Source: Asterias rubens
Taxonomy: Eukaryota > Echinodermata > Asteroidea > Forcipulatida > Asteriidae
Assembly: GCF_902459465.1 (NCBI RefSeq)
Contig: NC_047063.1
Span: 6,386,001-6,450,000 of the forward strand
DNA: 64,000 nt
Direction of reading: 5' to 3'
Below the pieces are notes generated by a model that saw only the letters and a program-made list of their open reading frames with translations, had not been told where the DNA came from and made no database searches. The translations under genes were made by a program, and so were the position numbers. Positions 31,693-42,656 of this stretch are shown piece after piece; position 1 is the stretch's first letter; each line of letters opens with the position of its first letter.

Positions 31693-33104
31693 TGAACAAA
31701 AAAGAAGTAGGCCTAGGCTAAGTAAGAAGTAAAGTATAGATAAGAAAGCGTTTAAATAAACAACAAGGAAACGATCAATCAGAAAATTGACGGGGAATAT
31801 CTTCTTGAGAAGCACCCCCCCCCCCCTTATGGAAACAAAAACACAAAAGGTCTTGGCCTGTAATTCTACATGAAGTTTCCTTAGAAACGAAGTTCGAGGA
31901 TGGTTTAGTTGTCTTTATTTACACTCGCAGATGTCACAATCAATCCCAGTATAGACTGAGTCATCAAGCATACAATGACACGCAGTACTATAGTTTGCTG
32001 GCCTGTGTATAGCAGTGGGCCATTAGCAGACCTTCTTTGCAGTTTGGACATTTTGGGTGAAATTCAAAGGTTAGCCGGAAATCAATATTTCCTAATTATA
32101 AACTTGTCATATAGTTAGCAAACAGGGGGCAGATGGCATTGTAGACAGTCGAGTCCATTGCAATCAGTCGTGTGTTGCTTTGCACTTCATTAAGTTTCAT
32201 GCAACCATTTCGTTCTGCTTGTGGATATACTTTGAAGAAGTTTGAGTTGATTGTTGGTCATCTTCGTTACAACTTACCATGAAAGGCAGTTGCAGTCTCA
32301 AATAAAGTAGGTAAGGTAATATGACACTTTTTTGTACGTTTGCAGATCTAGAATTTGACAGCCGGAAGTAAATTTTGACTGAAATATTTTGCCAGTATGG
32401 GAAATGCACGAAGCTTAGTTTTCTGAGTTAGTTATAAAAAAACCTCTGACGTAGGCCTATGTAAACTTTGTGTTACCATCATTTGTATACGTCATGTGGT
32501 AAAATGATGTTCAAAAACAACAAAAGGACCAGATCACGAAGAGAGTTAAAGCAAATTGCACTTGATCGTTTTGTTTCCCTTCCAGGGTGGGGCCAACCAA
32601 GTGATGCTGTTGTGTGCCAGATTTTGTTCTTTATTAATTTACTCATTTTCTTTAAGTTTTGTGTATTTTCTTTTAATTAATAAGTTTCATACAATGTTCA
32701 TAGTGGCATAACTAGACATTTTCATTCGGGTGGCCTGAGTGATGGAACAACGACGTAAAAATGTTTGGCTGATGGAGTTCGTGTTTTTCCTCCTTTTCGG
32801 GAGTGCATTTGCTTTCTCCGACTATTATTGTGCATTCCTTCGAACTCATGAGGGTAAGCAACACTCCCACCCGGACGTCACTGATGGTAAATGCATAATG
32901 CGTACGAGAGATGAAATTGTGAATCATTCGTACATCTTCAATACATTTATTGTGAAGTTTTAAAGTAAACTTTGAGATGTTACGTTATCTTACGTTACCA
33001 CATCAGACAATGCCTATTAATTGTTTAAATGGCCGCGTGCGGTTTCATCATCCTACCGACCACACCCTTTTGAAAAATAAAATGTACGATACATCCAGTC
33101 GTGT
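31693..33104. other. Intergenic or intronic, nothing recognised
   Basis: A C run near 31807. Open frames are at most about 75 codons and carry no domain. No repeat family recognised. Confidence 0.4.
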
Positions 33105-33287
33105 CTATAGACCTTTATCACAGAGCAGCCATCTTGAATGTTTCCCATTGATATCAACGTAACCAAACCGAGACTGGAAAAAACCTGAGTCTGGTTCCTA
33201 TTTGCAAAATGATTATTAGCATTCATTTTTGTAACTCGATATCAAGGAACATGACCAAGATGAAAACATCATGATAAAGGTCTATTA
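33105..33287. mobile_element. Family K MITE
   Basis: ATAGACCTTTATCA at 33107-33120 is matched by TGATAAAGGTCTAT at 33272-33285. A similar pair with ATAGACCTTTCT ends lies at 15998-16287. Confidence 0.75.
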
Positions 33288-33945
33288 TAAACTCATCTCA
33301 TGCAGTCATATCAATGGGATGTGCTAATCCATGGTTCGTTCAGAATAGCCATCTCACTGAGGATGACTTTATCTTTAGTCACTAATGTCCTCATCAACAC
33401 AATATAGCTGTCGACACTGCCTGTTATAGTGTATGATGGTAACTCTCTGTAGACATACAGAACACTGGCCTATGTAAGGGTTAACATACACGCTTATAAT
33501 GCATCTGTCGTGCCTCCTACATTTACAAAATGTTTTAAATCAAATTCCGGAATCAAGAATGTTCACCTCTCATTCTCAACTGCATGGACTAAAATTAAAG
33601 CACAGTTTGCGGAGACGGAAATAAATTGAGCTCAAAATACAGGTAGTTTATCAAACAGAACTGTATTTTTAAACCAAAATGGTTAACTCGTTGTAATAAT
33701 CTATTCTTGCAACATCTCAAGCAAGGCGTACATTCTACTACGCCATACCATTGCCCGTTGCGTTCTTCGACACACGGGAAACTAGTTTGTAAGCCCAAAA
33801 TGTGACAATTATTTGGCATGAACCTGCATGTATAGAAAGGCCTACATTTTGATTGATTCCTTAAATGTTCTTGTTTTCTTCAATGTCTAAATGCAGATGA
33901 TACTCAGTCGTCCTTTCAAGAAACTTATGTGAGTAAAACGAGCGA

Positions 33946-33953
33946 TGACGTCA
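33946..33953. promoter_or_regulatory. CRE-type palindrome TGACGTCA
   Basis: A full cAMP-response element sequence 83 bp before the LRR-Ig start codon. It lies 3' of the predicted acceptor, so it would be inside the 5' UTR exon unless a promoter sits here. Confidence 0.4.
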
Positions 33954-34036
33954 TCAACATCTGAATCCTCGCATCAAATCAAACTGAGAAATCGACTGAT
34001 GTCATATTCATCGGATTAGTGCAAAGAGCAACAACC

Positions 34037-36073
34037 ATGATATCGTTAAGAGAAAGTGCTTATTCAGTCTATTTATTGGCGCTAATATTCTTGAGTCTTG
34101 TTATAAGCAACACTGCTATATCTTGCCCCAATAGATGTATCTGTCGACGTGGCTTCGAGGTCGACTGCGTTGGTATCCGTACTGCACGGTTACCATCCGA
34201 CCTCCACTCACACACACGTATTCTTCTCCTAAGCTCCAACTTCATAACCTCCATCAATGAGGAATACTTCAATGAACTTTCAGACCTGAGTAAGTTATAC
34301 CTGGACGGGAACAGAATCTCGCGGATTCCTGATTTCTGCTTTCGCCAACTTGAGGTGTTAAAGATACTTCTGCTGAGAAACAACAAGCTTGTTACCATAT
34401 CGAAATACACCTTTTATGGTTTGGTTGGTTTGATGGAGCTGGATTTACAAGGGAACCGGATAACTTCCATAAGTAACGGTGCTTTCGATGAATTGGAAAT
34501 GTTGAAAGTATTGCGCTTGAATGACAACAACCTTAAAGTCAGTGTTCCCCCTGGAGTATTATTTGGAAACCCCATGAGCTTGATACACCTTGATATCTCA
34601 AATGTTGGCATGACGTCCTTTCAGCAATACATGTTCTCACGGCTCGGCAATCTCACATTCCTAAATGTGAGTTCCAATGCGGGTATCCCTTTGCACACGC
34701 CTTCCTATTTCAGCAGCCTACATCGCCTGGACACACTCGTCATGCAAAATTGTGAACTACGCTATTTAGATCCGTGTGTTTTTGCTGGCCTCAACAACTT
34801 AGTTGATTTGCAATTGGATTCCAATTCCCTCGAAGCACACTTACCATTGGCGTTACTGAAGAACATGGTCTACCTTAAGCGCTTGAAGCTAAACAGTAAT
34901 AACTTGATACATCTTAATGAGAAACTATTCGATGCCAACAACAGACTTGACTATGTGCAAGTGGCAAACAACCCATGGCATTGTGATTGCGGACTGCTCG
35001 GGATGAGGGCACGTTGGCCAATACAACCGCCCATCTTCCTACGTCACAGGGGATTCGTGTGCCAGTTTCCGGACGCTTTACGTGGTAGAGATCTATGGAG
35101 CGTGCCTCTTCTCGAGATGTACGAATCTTGTGCTGCAACCATTTATCAAGTGCTGGCGATTACTGTGATGTCTGATGATATAAATGCACAACATATACAT
35201 TGCCCTGTCCCTATCATGCCTACCACAGCGTCGCATCTAACTTGGTTCACTCCAATGGCAGAATATATCACTTTTCAAACACACATAAATGGCAATGGTT
35301 CATTGAAGTTCATACCCTCGCATAAACTTCATGAAAACGGTACCCTCGAAGTCGAGAGGATTCAATCCGGGACGTACATGTGCTCCGTGTCGTTTGACAA
35401 TGGCTCCCACCAAATGGGCATTGTCAATGTGGAGGTTGCTCATCCACATATAGAACCAGGGTTAATAACTGAACCACCTGAGGTCAATGTCATTGAGAAA
35501 GATAGTAAGAATCATGCACTAAAAGCATTCCTCGTGCTTTTTGTGTTGGGGTTTGTAGTTCTAGCTGTTGTAGCTATTCTTCGCCTGCGCCGTGGCCGGT
35601 TTCTATCCGTACAAGGGAAGTCCCCATTGATTTCAATCGCCAACATACGCTCCAAAGCAAAGACAACTCGACCTACAAGTGAAAGCGTAACGTATGATTA
35701 CGCGTACGCACATCCCCGAGCAAACATTGATCTTGCTGATGAGGAGAATGCGTACGCAGTCGGCCCTCTCTGGCAAGATCGACAACAACTCACTGGTGTG
35801 TCGCACATGAGACCGCCATCAAAATCAATGCATGAAAGAGGTCCTAAATACTACAATGACTGGGTTCGTAATGCGCTGCCCCGGGCTTCTAATTCCTTCT
35901 CCATGGGAGAAGTTAATGGGTACATCACACCGAGTCAGGTAACTGCTTACTCTCTGAGTGTTAAATCTTGGAAGCAACGATTGCATAGGAAGAGTGAGCA
36001 TCAACAGCCATTGACTAAGCAAGCAACAATCAGACCAGACAGCGCCAATAATCGGTACCTCGAAGTTCTTTAA
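34037..36073 (+). CDS. LRR-Ig single-pass transmembrane protein
   Basis: An intronless frame of 678 residues from the ATG at 34037; the in-frame codon at 34019 is GTG, so I reject it. Order of parts: signal peptide (SVYLLALIFLSLVIS), cysteine-rich LRR N-cap (CPNRCICRRGFEVDC, about 28-42), roughly ten leucine-rich repeats with LxxLxLxxN cores (about 56-310), C-cap (NNPWHCDCGL to ESC, about 311-365), one Ig-like domain (Cys about 388 and the YMC Cys about 447), membrane span FLVLFVLGFVVLAVVAIL (about 497-515) with basic stop-transfer LRRGR, and a 160-residue tail with several tyrosines (TYDYAYAHP, NAYAVGPL, PKYYND). This is the architecture of LRIT, LINGO, AMIGO and LRRC4-type adhesion proteins; echinoderms and amphioxus have many. 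I cannot name an orthologue. A role in cell adhesion or recognition is inference from architecture. Confidence 0.9.
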   Translation: MISLRESAYSVYLLALIFLSLVISNTAISCPNRCICRRGFEVDCVGIRTARLPSDLHSHTRILLLSSNFITSINEEYFNELSDLSKLYLDGNRISRIPDFCFRQLEVLKILLLRNNKLVTISKYTFYGLVGLMELDLQGNRITSISNGAFDELEMLKVLRLNDNNLKVSVPPGVLFGNPMSLIHLDISNVGMTSFQQYMFSRLGNLTFLNVSSNAGIPLHTPSYFSSLHRLDTLVMQNCELRYLDPCVFAGLNNLVDLQLDSNSLEAHLPLALLKNMVYLKRLKLNSNNLIHLNEKLFDANNRLDYVQVANNPWHCDCGLLGMRARWPIQPPIFLRHRGFVCQFPDALRGRDLWSVPLLEMYESCAATIYQVLAITVMSDDINAQHIHCPVPIMPTTASHLTWFTPMAEYITFQTHINGNGSLKFIPSHKLHENGTLEVERIQSGTYMCSVSFDNGSHQMGIVNVEVAHPHIEPGLITEPPEVNVIEKDSKNHALKAFLVLFVLGFVVLAVVAILRLRRGRFLSVQGKSPLISIANIRSKAKTTRPTSESVTYDYAYAHPRANIDLADEENAYAVGPLWQDRQQLTGVSHMRPPSKSMHERGPKYYNDWVRNALPRASNSFSMGEVNGYITPSQVTAYSLSVKSWKQRLHRKSEHQQPLTKQATIRPDSANNRYLEVL

Positions 36074-36232
36074 TAGTGCCCTGAAATGTGTGAATATGAT
36101 TTATTTGTAAAAATATATATAATGTGTGAATGTATGCAAGATTGTATATCAATATGTAAATCTTACCCTTTAAAATTTAATTTATATGGAAATAAGTATA
36201 TTTTTAACTTATGTTACTAGAGTGAAAATAAA

Positions 36233-36665
36233 AAGGTAGGTAGGAACTAGTTGCTAAAACTGAAATCATTAAAATTGCGGGAATTATATTTCTGTGTAGA
36301 ATGTAGGCCTATATAGCGTGTTTGGAGTCAGTTAGTTTATCCCTTGGTATTACTAGTAGTATATTGCTACATTGCCAGTTATCAATTTGGGTCTAAAGTC
36401 AGGTCTGTTGCGTATGGAATTGGAGCCAAGTTTTTTTTTTATGGGTTTGAAGCAAAGTAGGTTGAGACAAAGTTGGTTGCTGTACTTTTGTCATTAGCAT
36501 ATTCAAAAGGTCATTAGCATATTCAATTATGTCATTAGCATAATTCAATTCCAACAGGTGGCTGTTTTCGTGATCAGCATTTTAAACTTTCCGGGAAGCT
36601 TTGATTTGCCCCCGGAATGTTAGGCGTCAACGTAGCACACCGTTTTGGTCTCAAACGCTTAAAAA
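36233..36665. other. Downstream of the LRR-Ig gene, nothing recognised
   Basis: GTCATTAGCATATTCAA is repeated three times in tandem at about 36490-36545 (about 27 bp apart). No gene. Confidence 0.45.
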
Positions 36666-36871
36666 TTAAAGGCACTGGACACTATTGGTAATTACATAAA
36701 GTTGTAAAAACTTACTTTGAAATGAGCAATGAAGAGCTGTTGAAAGTATAACACATTGTGAGAAAGGGCTCCCTCTGAAGCAACATAATTTTTGAGACGT
36801 TTGTATTGTTGTGCATTTGTTGGGATACACCAATGTCAAATTGACAATAACCAAAGGTTTCATGTGCAATT
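36666..36871 (+). mobile_element. Family A element, central deletion
   Basis: TTAAAGGCACTGGACACTAT is kept; after CTCCCTCTGAAGCAACATAA the sequence jumps to the right end (TTGGGATACACCAATG). Confidence 0.85.
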
Positions 36872-38150
36872 GAACAAGGAAACGAACAAAATAAATGGCT
36901 GGCTGATTATGAAACTGTTAACGTGGTTGACAATAAGTTTGTTAACAACAATTTGGTTAAAAGGGGTGAATATTGGCCTTAAATAATTATTTCCGGTGAC
37001 CAACACGACTCACCTTGGTCGTTCGTGAAGCAATTCCTGGGGTTAACACGCGTCATTTGACCCGGTTTACCCATCAGAAGGGAAGCTACACGCCCACGCA
37101 CCCATATTAAATGAAGAATACTCATTTACTAAATAAAAAAAACTATTATGAAAATACTACTGATAAAGAAATAGTGAAATAAAAGTTGAATTGATAATAA
37201 TGTAACTTGAATATTGTAACTTGTGGCGCCATGCCCTACTCATTTTTTGCTAATAATATTATAGGTTTTCTCGGTCAAATTCGGCAAATGATGAGCAGTC
37301 AATTTCATTTTCATGCGTTCGAATTAAAGCTGTTTTGCTTCTCCAGTTGTTGCTGCGTTTCAAATTCAGAATTCGTTTATTCAATTTCGTTTTGAGTCGA
37401 GTCAGATTCCTTATAACTCTGTTCAATTTAGCGTATCGTCATTCTATTTCATGACACACTATACACGCCTCAATAAGCGTCTGCGAACTTGAATGCTGCT
37501 TTGATGATTTCTTAAATTGAATGCTTATTCTGTTAAATCGAATGACGCAACATTACATTTGACTAATCAAATAATCGAATTACCCTTTTCAGTAGCATTC
37601 GATTTCGCGCTAAAAAGAACTTCTTGATGGTTAATTAGCTGCTCATTAATTTTGCCGAAATTGACCCAAAAAAACTATAGCAAAGCAATTTGTCAAGCAG
37701 TATTTCTGCTTAACAGCTTTATGAAATTGGGCTTTGATAACGAAGGCCAATGTCTATTTTAGATCTATCAAACGATTTAAAAAATAAAGACTGTGGCTAT
37801 TTTGGTTTATTTGATGAGCTGATTTCCGAGAAAATGCATACTGTGGGAAATAATAACTGGGGAAAGAACTTATTGTGCTGTCAAATAGTATTAACGTTAA
37901 TTGTTGATATTGAGGGAGCCCTTTGCTCACACCATTGGTTGTTAGGGAAGTTTGTGGCTTGATAAGTTGTGTATGGTCTGTGTGGCATTATCATGAAAAA
38001 GAAGCGGGACATTACATTGGTTGAGGAACTCGCGGTCTCTGATATTGTTTTCTTCATTTTGGGGGTTTCTTATGTGATTCACTTTGGCATTCTGATTTGT
38101 GTTGTGCGTATCTCCGTTGTGCTTCATGTGCTCATGGCGCTACGGAGTCT
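36872..38150. other. Intergenic; repeat ends only
   Basis: A family I end fragment at 37018-37105 (TGGTCGTTCGTGAAGC, GGGAAGCTACACGCCCACGC) and a family D end near 37693-37736 (TTCTGCTTAACAGCTTTATG). Otherwise no gene seen. Confidence 0.5.
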
Positions 38151-38320
38151 GCAGCCGATTTCACGAAACTCTAGGATTAATCCTAACTCGAGTTAGGACG
38201 AGTAACCCGTCCTAACTTAGGATGGGTTCAATTCTTCCTACGTATTTGGATGCGGGACTCAACTCGTCCTAAGTCCTGAGATTAATCCTAAGTTAAGAGG
38301 AGTTTGGTGAAATCGACGGC
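38151..38320. mobile_element. Family E relative, uninterrupted
   Basis: CAGCCGATTTCACGAAACTC and GTTTGGTGAAATCGACGGC are inverted ends with CTAACTCGAGTTAGGACGAG inside. It is the template for reading the split copy at 17649-18487. Confidence 0.85.
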
Positions 38321-38369
38321 AGGAGTGGTAAAATGACAGTTGCAGTTGAACAGTTTCGTTGAACAGGCC

Positions 38370-38535
38370 CGATACTTACAGGAGGCAGCTAACGGTTGCC
38401 TCCATGCCCCCCTGGTCATTGCCTTGGTGCCCTTGAAATGCTACAGTAGAAGTTTACAATTTCCTCATGAAGTGCCTGTTACCAATGAGAACATGCCTTG
38501 GTGCCATTGATCTTTCAAAAACGGTCACTTAAAAC
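38370..38535 (-). mobile_element. Family N repeat, inverted
   Basis: TTGCCTTGGTGCCCTTGAAA then ACATGCCTTGGTGCCATTGA. Confidence 0.65.
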
Positions 38536-39074
38536 AAAATGAAGTTGGGTCCCTTCGTACAAAAATGCACATGTGTACATCAGCCGCCCTCACAAGTAGG
38601 CCTACACCATTTTGCGTCTCCAACGAGTCTGAAAACCACTTAGCAGATATTTTCTTAATAGCTTAATAAAAGATTCGAATACAGGTTCTGCAAAGAGTAC
38701 TGATACTTTTTTTCTCTTCATAACTTTGGTGTGTTTGTAAGAAGTTCAGTGTACCCATGATTGTGGTTGTGCACACGTGCAATTTGCACGTGCAACAATA
38801 AGGACATTGCAGATTGGAAATGGTCAAGTTACAACGAGATTGTCATCTGGCCATTGGTATGTTCGCTCCAATTTTCTCACTTTAATTTCAGTTTCTGTTT
38901 TGCACAAGAAGTGCTTCGTGTGACAAAAGATAATGTAGCTTTCCGGAAACCGGCAGTTGTGTTCAATAACATGTACATCCGGCCGGTTAGGACGCACTTT
39001 GCCTTGAGTTTTATTTCAACCATTTAAGTGTAACTGCAGCACTCCATTATGTCACCTCCTGTCACGATTGTGGT
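38536..39074. other. Upstream of the Ig gene, nothing recognised
   Basis: A reading frame near 38761-39027 has no domain. TTTTCTCACTTTAATTTCAG at about 38892 is a plausible acceptor for a 5' UTR exon of the gene at 39217. Confidence 0.35.
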
Positions 39075-39152
39075 ATCACGGCTCCTTTGTGACAATCTCT
39101 CTCTGGGTGACACTTGTGTGATCACGGCTCCTTTGTGACAATCTCTCTCTGG
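39075..39152 (+). promoter_or_regulatory. Direct duplication upstream of the Ig gene
   Basis: ATCACGGCTCCTTTGTGACA ATCTCTCTCTGG occurs at 39075-39106 and again, identical, at 39121-39152 (46 bp apart). It ends 64 bp before the start codon, so it is either 5' UTR or proximal promoter. Confidence 0.6.
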
Positions 39153-39216
39153 TCTGACACTAGTGTGAACGGTCAAGTGATACGCAGCAATGTAACAGTA
39201 GTCATCCTTTATCAAT

Positions 39217-40713
39217 ATGTCTGTTCGGAGTAGTAATCAATTGGAGTTGAGGTACTTTGTTATCGGCTTGTTTCTGTGTTTCTATGCTGTCAGAGCGATC
39301 ACTATCAACAGAACAATTGAAATCAACACCAAAGAGGTGGACAGCATTGTCCTGCACTGCCCGTTAGATACACCGTTTGGCCACCATGATGAAGCCCATC
39401 TCGTTGTACAGTGGATTACTCCAAAGTTTATGTTCGTCTCCCAGACGTCTATCGACAAGGACAGTGGAATGTTCATAGGAGACCACAGGTTGAAAATAAC
39501 ATCAAATGGTTCGCTGGTAATTCAGCCACTCTGTTACCCCGACTTTGGAGATTATCAATGCATTGTATATAGATCGAGTACAAACGGTACCCGACTATTT
39601 ATCTCGGATGCAACGGTGTCTTTAAAACTGCACGTGGATTTAGCAAAAGAGTTTAACTGTAACTTGACAGCATTTGCCGACTCAAGCAATAATTACATTA
39701 CGACCACGGTAGGAATAGTGTTGTTTATAAGTGGCGCCATTTTTGGTATCGTGTCCGTGTTTTGCGTGTACCGTACAGTACAACGATGTAAGTTAATGTT
39801 TTACCGCAAGACAGTTGCACGGCTTCGCAAAGGTAGCGTTCATGAACTATCTGCCCGAGCTGGTTCAGTTAAGAGTCAAGTCAAGAAAACTTCCACACAC
39901 ACAAATGTCGCACCTGAAGATCCCAAAGAAGCCTTTGTTATGTACACCAACCCACTACAAGATGAGCCTAACTTTCATGGGTACATGGCTGATCCATTTC
40001 CCCCATCTCCACCACCGAGACTACAGACCCAAAACAGCAGCCTGGCGGTCTCGCAAGAGTTTCGTATAACACCCGGTCTAGCATTTGCAATTCACGCAAG
40101 CTCACTTCAAGAGCTACACACTACTGGCTGTGACGATTCGCGTGATAGATTCCACACTTGGAATCCAAAGAACCGATTTAAAATAATTGACATGCATCCG
40201 ATGGGTGTCAAAAAAGATCGAGCACATGACAGTCCTAACGCGAAAAACATTCAAAAGAACCACATTTCAACCTCGTCCTCAGTCAAAACGCCAACCTCTT
40301 CTTGTGACTATGAAAATATATCTTTTGAACCTCCATCATTGGTAGTTGAATCAGAAGACATGTACGAGGACTCAAGGAGCAAATCCAGTGATCCTTACCT
40401 CATGCCGCTGAAGACACACCGGTCGCTAGTAGACTTCCCCCTACCCCCACCACCACTGACATCGTCTGAGTGTTTAGGAGCGGACAGTTGCTCTCATGCA
40501 AGCCTACCGCTACCACCGCTACCATTGGACAATGATACTTGCGACCCACACATTATAAACACAGCCAGCAAGGGGTGTATCTTAACATTGCAAAATACAT
40601 GGCCAAAGCGTGTGTCATCGAAGAGAAGATATCACTCCATTTCAGGACTGGAACAACCCGATTACCTGGAAATAATAGCATCAGCAGACTGCATACATCT
40701 CAATAGTAATTAG
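39217..40713 (+). CDS. Single-Ig transmembrane protein with SH2/SH3-docking tail
   Basis: An intronless 498-residue frame starting at an ATG with A at -3. Signal peptide: RYFVIGLFLCFYAVRA. One V-type Ig domain follows, with Cys47 (VLHCPLD), a WITP tryptophan and the DFGDYQC motif ending at Cys115; potential N-glycosylation sites include NRT, NGS, NGT and NLT. The membrane span is about 163-185 (TVGIVLFISGAIFGIVSVFC). The 310-residue tail has tyrosines in YTNP (243), YENI (365), YEDS (383), YLMP (394) and YLEI (483), and proline runs FPPSPPPR, PLPPPPL and LPLPPLPL. Tyr-x-Asn sites are the established GRB2 SH2 consensus and PPxP runs bind SH3 domains, so the tail looks built for tyrosine-kinase signalling; that is inference. 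I do not recognise an orthologue. It lies 3.1 kb beyond the LRR-Ig gene on the same strand. Confidence 0.85.
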   Translation: MSVRSSNQLELRYFVIGLFLCFYAVRAITINRTIEINTKEVDSIVLHCPLDTPFGHHDEAHLVVQWITPKFMFVSQTSIDKDSGMFIGDHRLKITSNGSLVIQPLCYPDFGDYQCIVYRSSTNGTRLFISDATVSLKLHVDLAKEFNCNLTAFADSSNNYITTTVGIVLFISGAIFGIVSVFCVYRTVQRCKLMFYRKTVARLRKGSVHELSARAGSVKSQVKKTSTHTNVAPEDPKEAFVMYTNPLQDEPNFHGYMADPFPPSPPPRLQTQNSSLAVSQEFRITPGLAFAIHASSLQELHTTGCDDSRDRFHTWNPKNRFKIIDMHPMGVKKDRAHDSPNAKNIQKNHISTSSSVKTPTSSCDYENISFEPPSLVVESEDMYEDSRSKSSDPYLMPLKTHRSLVDFPLPPPPLTSSECLGADSCSHASLPLPPLPLDNDTCDPHIINTASKGCILTLQNTWPKRVSSKRRYHSISGLEQPDYLEIIASADCIHLNSN

Positions 40714-41386
40714 GCCTCGATTTCAGGCATTTCTTTGACACCTTTCAATTTTTTCACAACTCAATGTTTTAGCAAACATTCCAAAGATTTGTTTCGGCTG
40801 TAAGACTGTCATTTTCAAAATCATGGACTCCAATTAAAAAATGGCAAACATTAATGCTCATTTGAACTGTTGTACTCGGCAAATATTATTACCCATTTAT
40901 AGCCATTTGAAAAGATTCTATGCCTCTTTTTTCAAGTTTTGTGGTCTTATATCAGAATTGGCGGCCATTTTGAAAAATGGCCGCCAATGCAACTAAAAGT
41001 AAGTGCACGAATTTTAAATTTTATCCGCAAGACTATAAGCGATTTATTGGTTTCCAACAGGTATCAGGCTCATAACGATTCGTGTTTGTGAACCATGTAA
41101 ATAGATGTGCGAAAATCCTATTATATAATTATGTTAGTTTCCTGCTTCAGCTAATTAATAGTCCTATTTCAGGCCACAATTTGTACGTGTACATCTTTTT
41201 ATATTCTTCCTTCGCTATGTACAAACCTTATAGATGAACTCAAACTTTTCCACCAAAGCAATTCAGTAGCCAGGCTAACATTAAACACGTATCATAGAGA
41301 GTTCACTTTGAACACTTCCGGGTCATTATTGATCCGCATCCGGGTCCCGTGGGGCCTGACCCATTATGGATCAGTTTCTATGGCCT
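40714..41386. other. Downstream of the Ig gene; family H fragment
   Basis: No canonical AATAAA close to the stop; ATTAAA at about 40833 is a possible signal. GGCGGCCATTTTGAAAAATGGCCGCC at about 40960-40987 is a perfect hairpin. CACTTCCGGGTCATTATTGA with GATCCGCATCCGGGTCCCGT at 41311-41375 is a family H fragment. Confidence 0.5.
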
Positions 41387-41513
41387 GGGGTCGATTTCAC
41401 AAAGAGTTAGGACTAGTCCTAACTTAGGACTAGTCCTACGAGATATAGTTAGGACGAGTATATGGTCCTAACTCGAGATAAGACTAGTCCTAACTCTTTG
41501 TGAAATCCACCCC
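41387..41513. mobile_element. Family E MITE
   Basis: GGGGTCGATTTCACAAAGAG and CTTTGTGAAATCCACCCC ends; compact 127-bp copy. Confidence 0.92.
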
Positions 41514-41860
41514 TGGATGTGTAAAAGACCCAGCTATTGGTCAAAACAGCAATTAACCTTATAATCAACTATTTGAGAATAAAAGCCAATTTTGCTGGCA
41601 TTGCAACGACTACCATGAAATCTGAAGAATTTATAGCACAATAAGTTGTTTCTTATACTGAGGCCTACCGGTACCTGGTGTGTTGAACTTCTCCTTATTA
41701 AAGTCTAGGGTTTGAAGAGCATTTTTTTAATGTGCCGCTAAATAAAGATCAATGTCACAAGATTTGAATAATTGAGCTGACCAGAGAATTTATCAGGTTA
41801 GCTTCAATGGTAACGGTAGCATATTGCTGCGACATGAATAAAAGAAATCTCTCTAGCGTG

Positions 41861-42071
41861 CACTGTAAACAATATCCGTAAAGTTTACGGCACTTTACCT
41901 TGCGGCTAGGGTGGCAGGTAAAATGCCGTAAATTTCATGGTGGAAGTTTGGTAAACTGTGCCTTGAAGGGGTAATTTTAACAAAACTTCCACCGTGAAAT
42001 TTACGGCACTTTACCTGGCACACTAGCTGCCAGGTAAAGTGCCGTAAATTTTACGGGTATTTTTTACAATG
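41861..42071. mobile_element. Family J MITE
   Basis: CACTGTAAACAATATCCGTA at the left and ACGGGTATTTTTTACAATG at the right are inverted ends; AAGTGCCGTAAATTT and its complement occur four times inside, so the whole element folds on itself. Confidence 0.88.
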
Positions 42072-42180
42072 TACGTACAACCTTGGATATCATGTACGTA
42101 TACGATCGTGTTCGTACACGATACGTTTTGATGTATCGTGTACGTACACGATAAATCAAAACTTATCGTGTGGCATACAT
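42072..42180. repeat. Palindrome-rich ACGTACACGAT cluster
   Basis: CGTGTACGTACACG, TACGATCGTGTTCGTACACGAT-type words and ATCGTGT repeats overlap and are nearly self-complementary. Adjacent to the family J end. Confidence 0.6.
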
Positions 42181-42656
42181 ACGCTTCCGTACTTATGCCC
42201 CATTCGGCTTCCGCCATCCTCTACCGTTCGAATCCAGGTATGCATACAATCGGTCATCAAACTCTAAATGTTTCAAATTACTCTGAATGTTTCGAATTAC
42301 TTGTTTTCGTGTTCACCAGGAGGGTATAGAATTCCACTTTGAAATGATGACTTCTGTTTGAAAGGAAGGTGTAGGTCGACGTTCGGTTATCACTCCTAAA
42401 TTCAATGGCAAAACATAACTTTTGGTTATAAGGCTACACAGCTTTCGATTATAGTATTATTAAAAGCCTAAAGCATTTTGGTAAACAATTCACGAGTCGA
42501 TGTATTGTGGTTCTGGAAATAGACATCAATTTTTATGCCCAAAACAAGCAATACCAAAGGTGTTCAGTATACCTTTAAAACCTCCTTCATTTTCATCTTC
42601 TTCGTAGAGAAGCTGTGTTTGTAAAAACTACATAAACACAGCTGAACAAGATCTGT
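42181..42656. other. Intergenic, nothing recognised
   Basis: TAAATGTTTCAAATTACTCT / GAATGTTTCGAATTACTTG near 42265-42304 is a small duplication. No gene. Confidence 0.4.

Larger units (their letters stand above)
33897..36232 (+). other. Terminal exon of the LRR-Ig gene (5' UTR, CDS, 3' UTR)
   Basis: A polypyrimidine tract and AG (TTCTTGTTTTCTTCAATGTC TAAATGCAG, ending 33896) mark an acceptor; AATAAA at 36227-36232 marks the likely polyadenylation signal. The leader contains a short upstream frame beginning at the first exon base (ATGATACTCAGTCGTCC..., stop after 11 codons). Confidence 0.55.
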
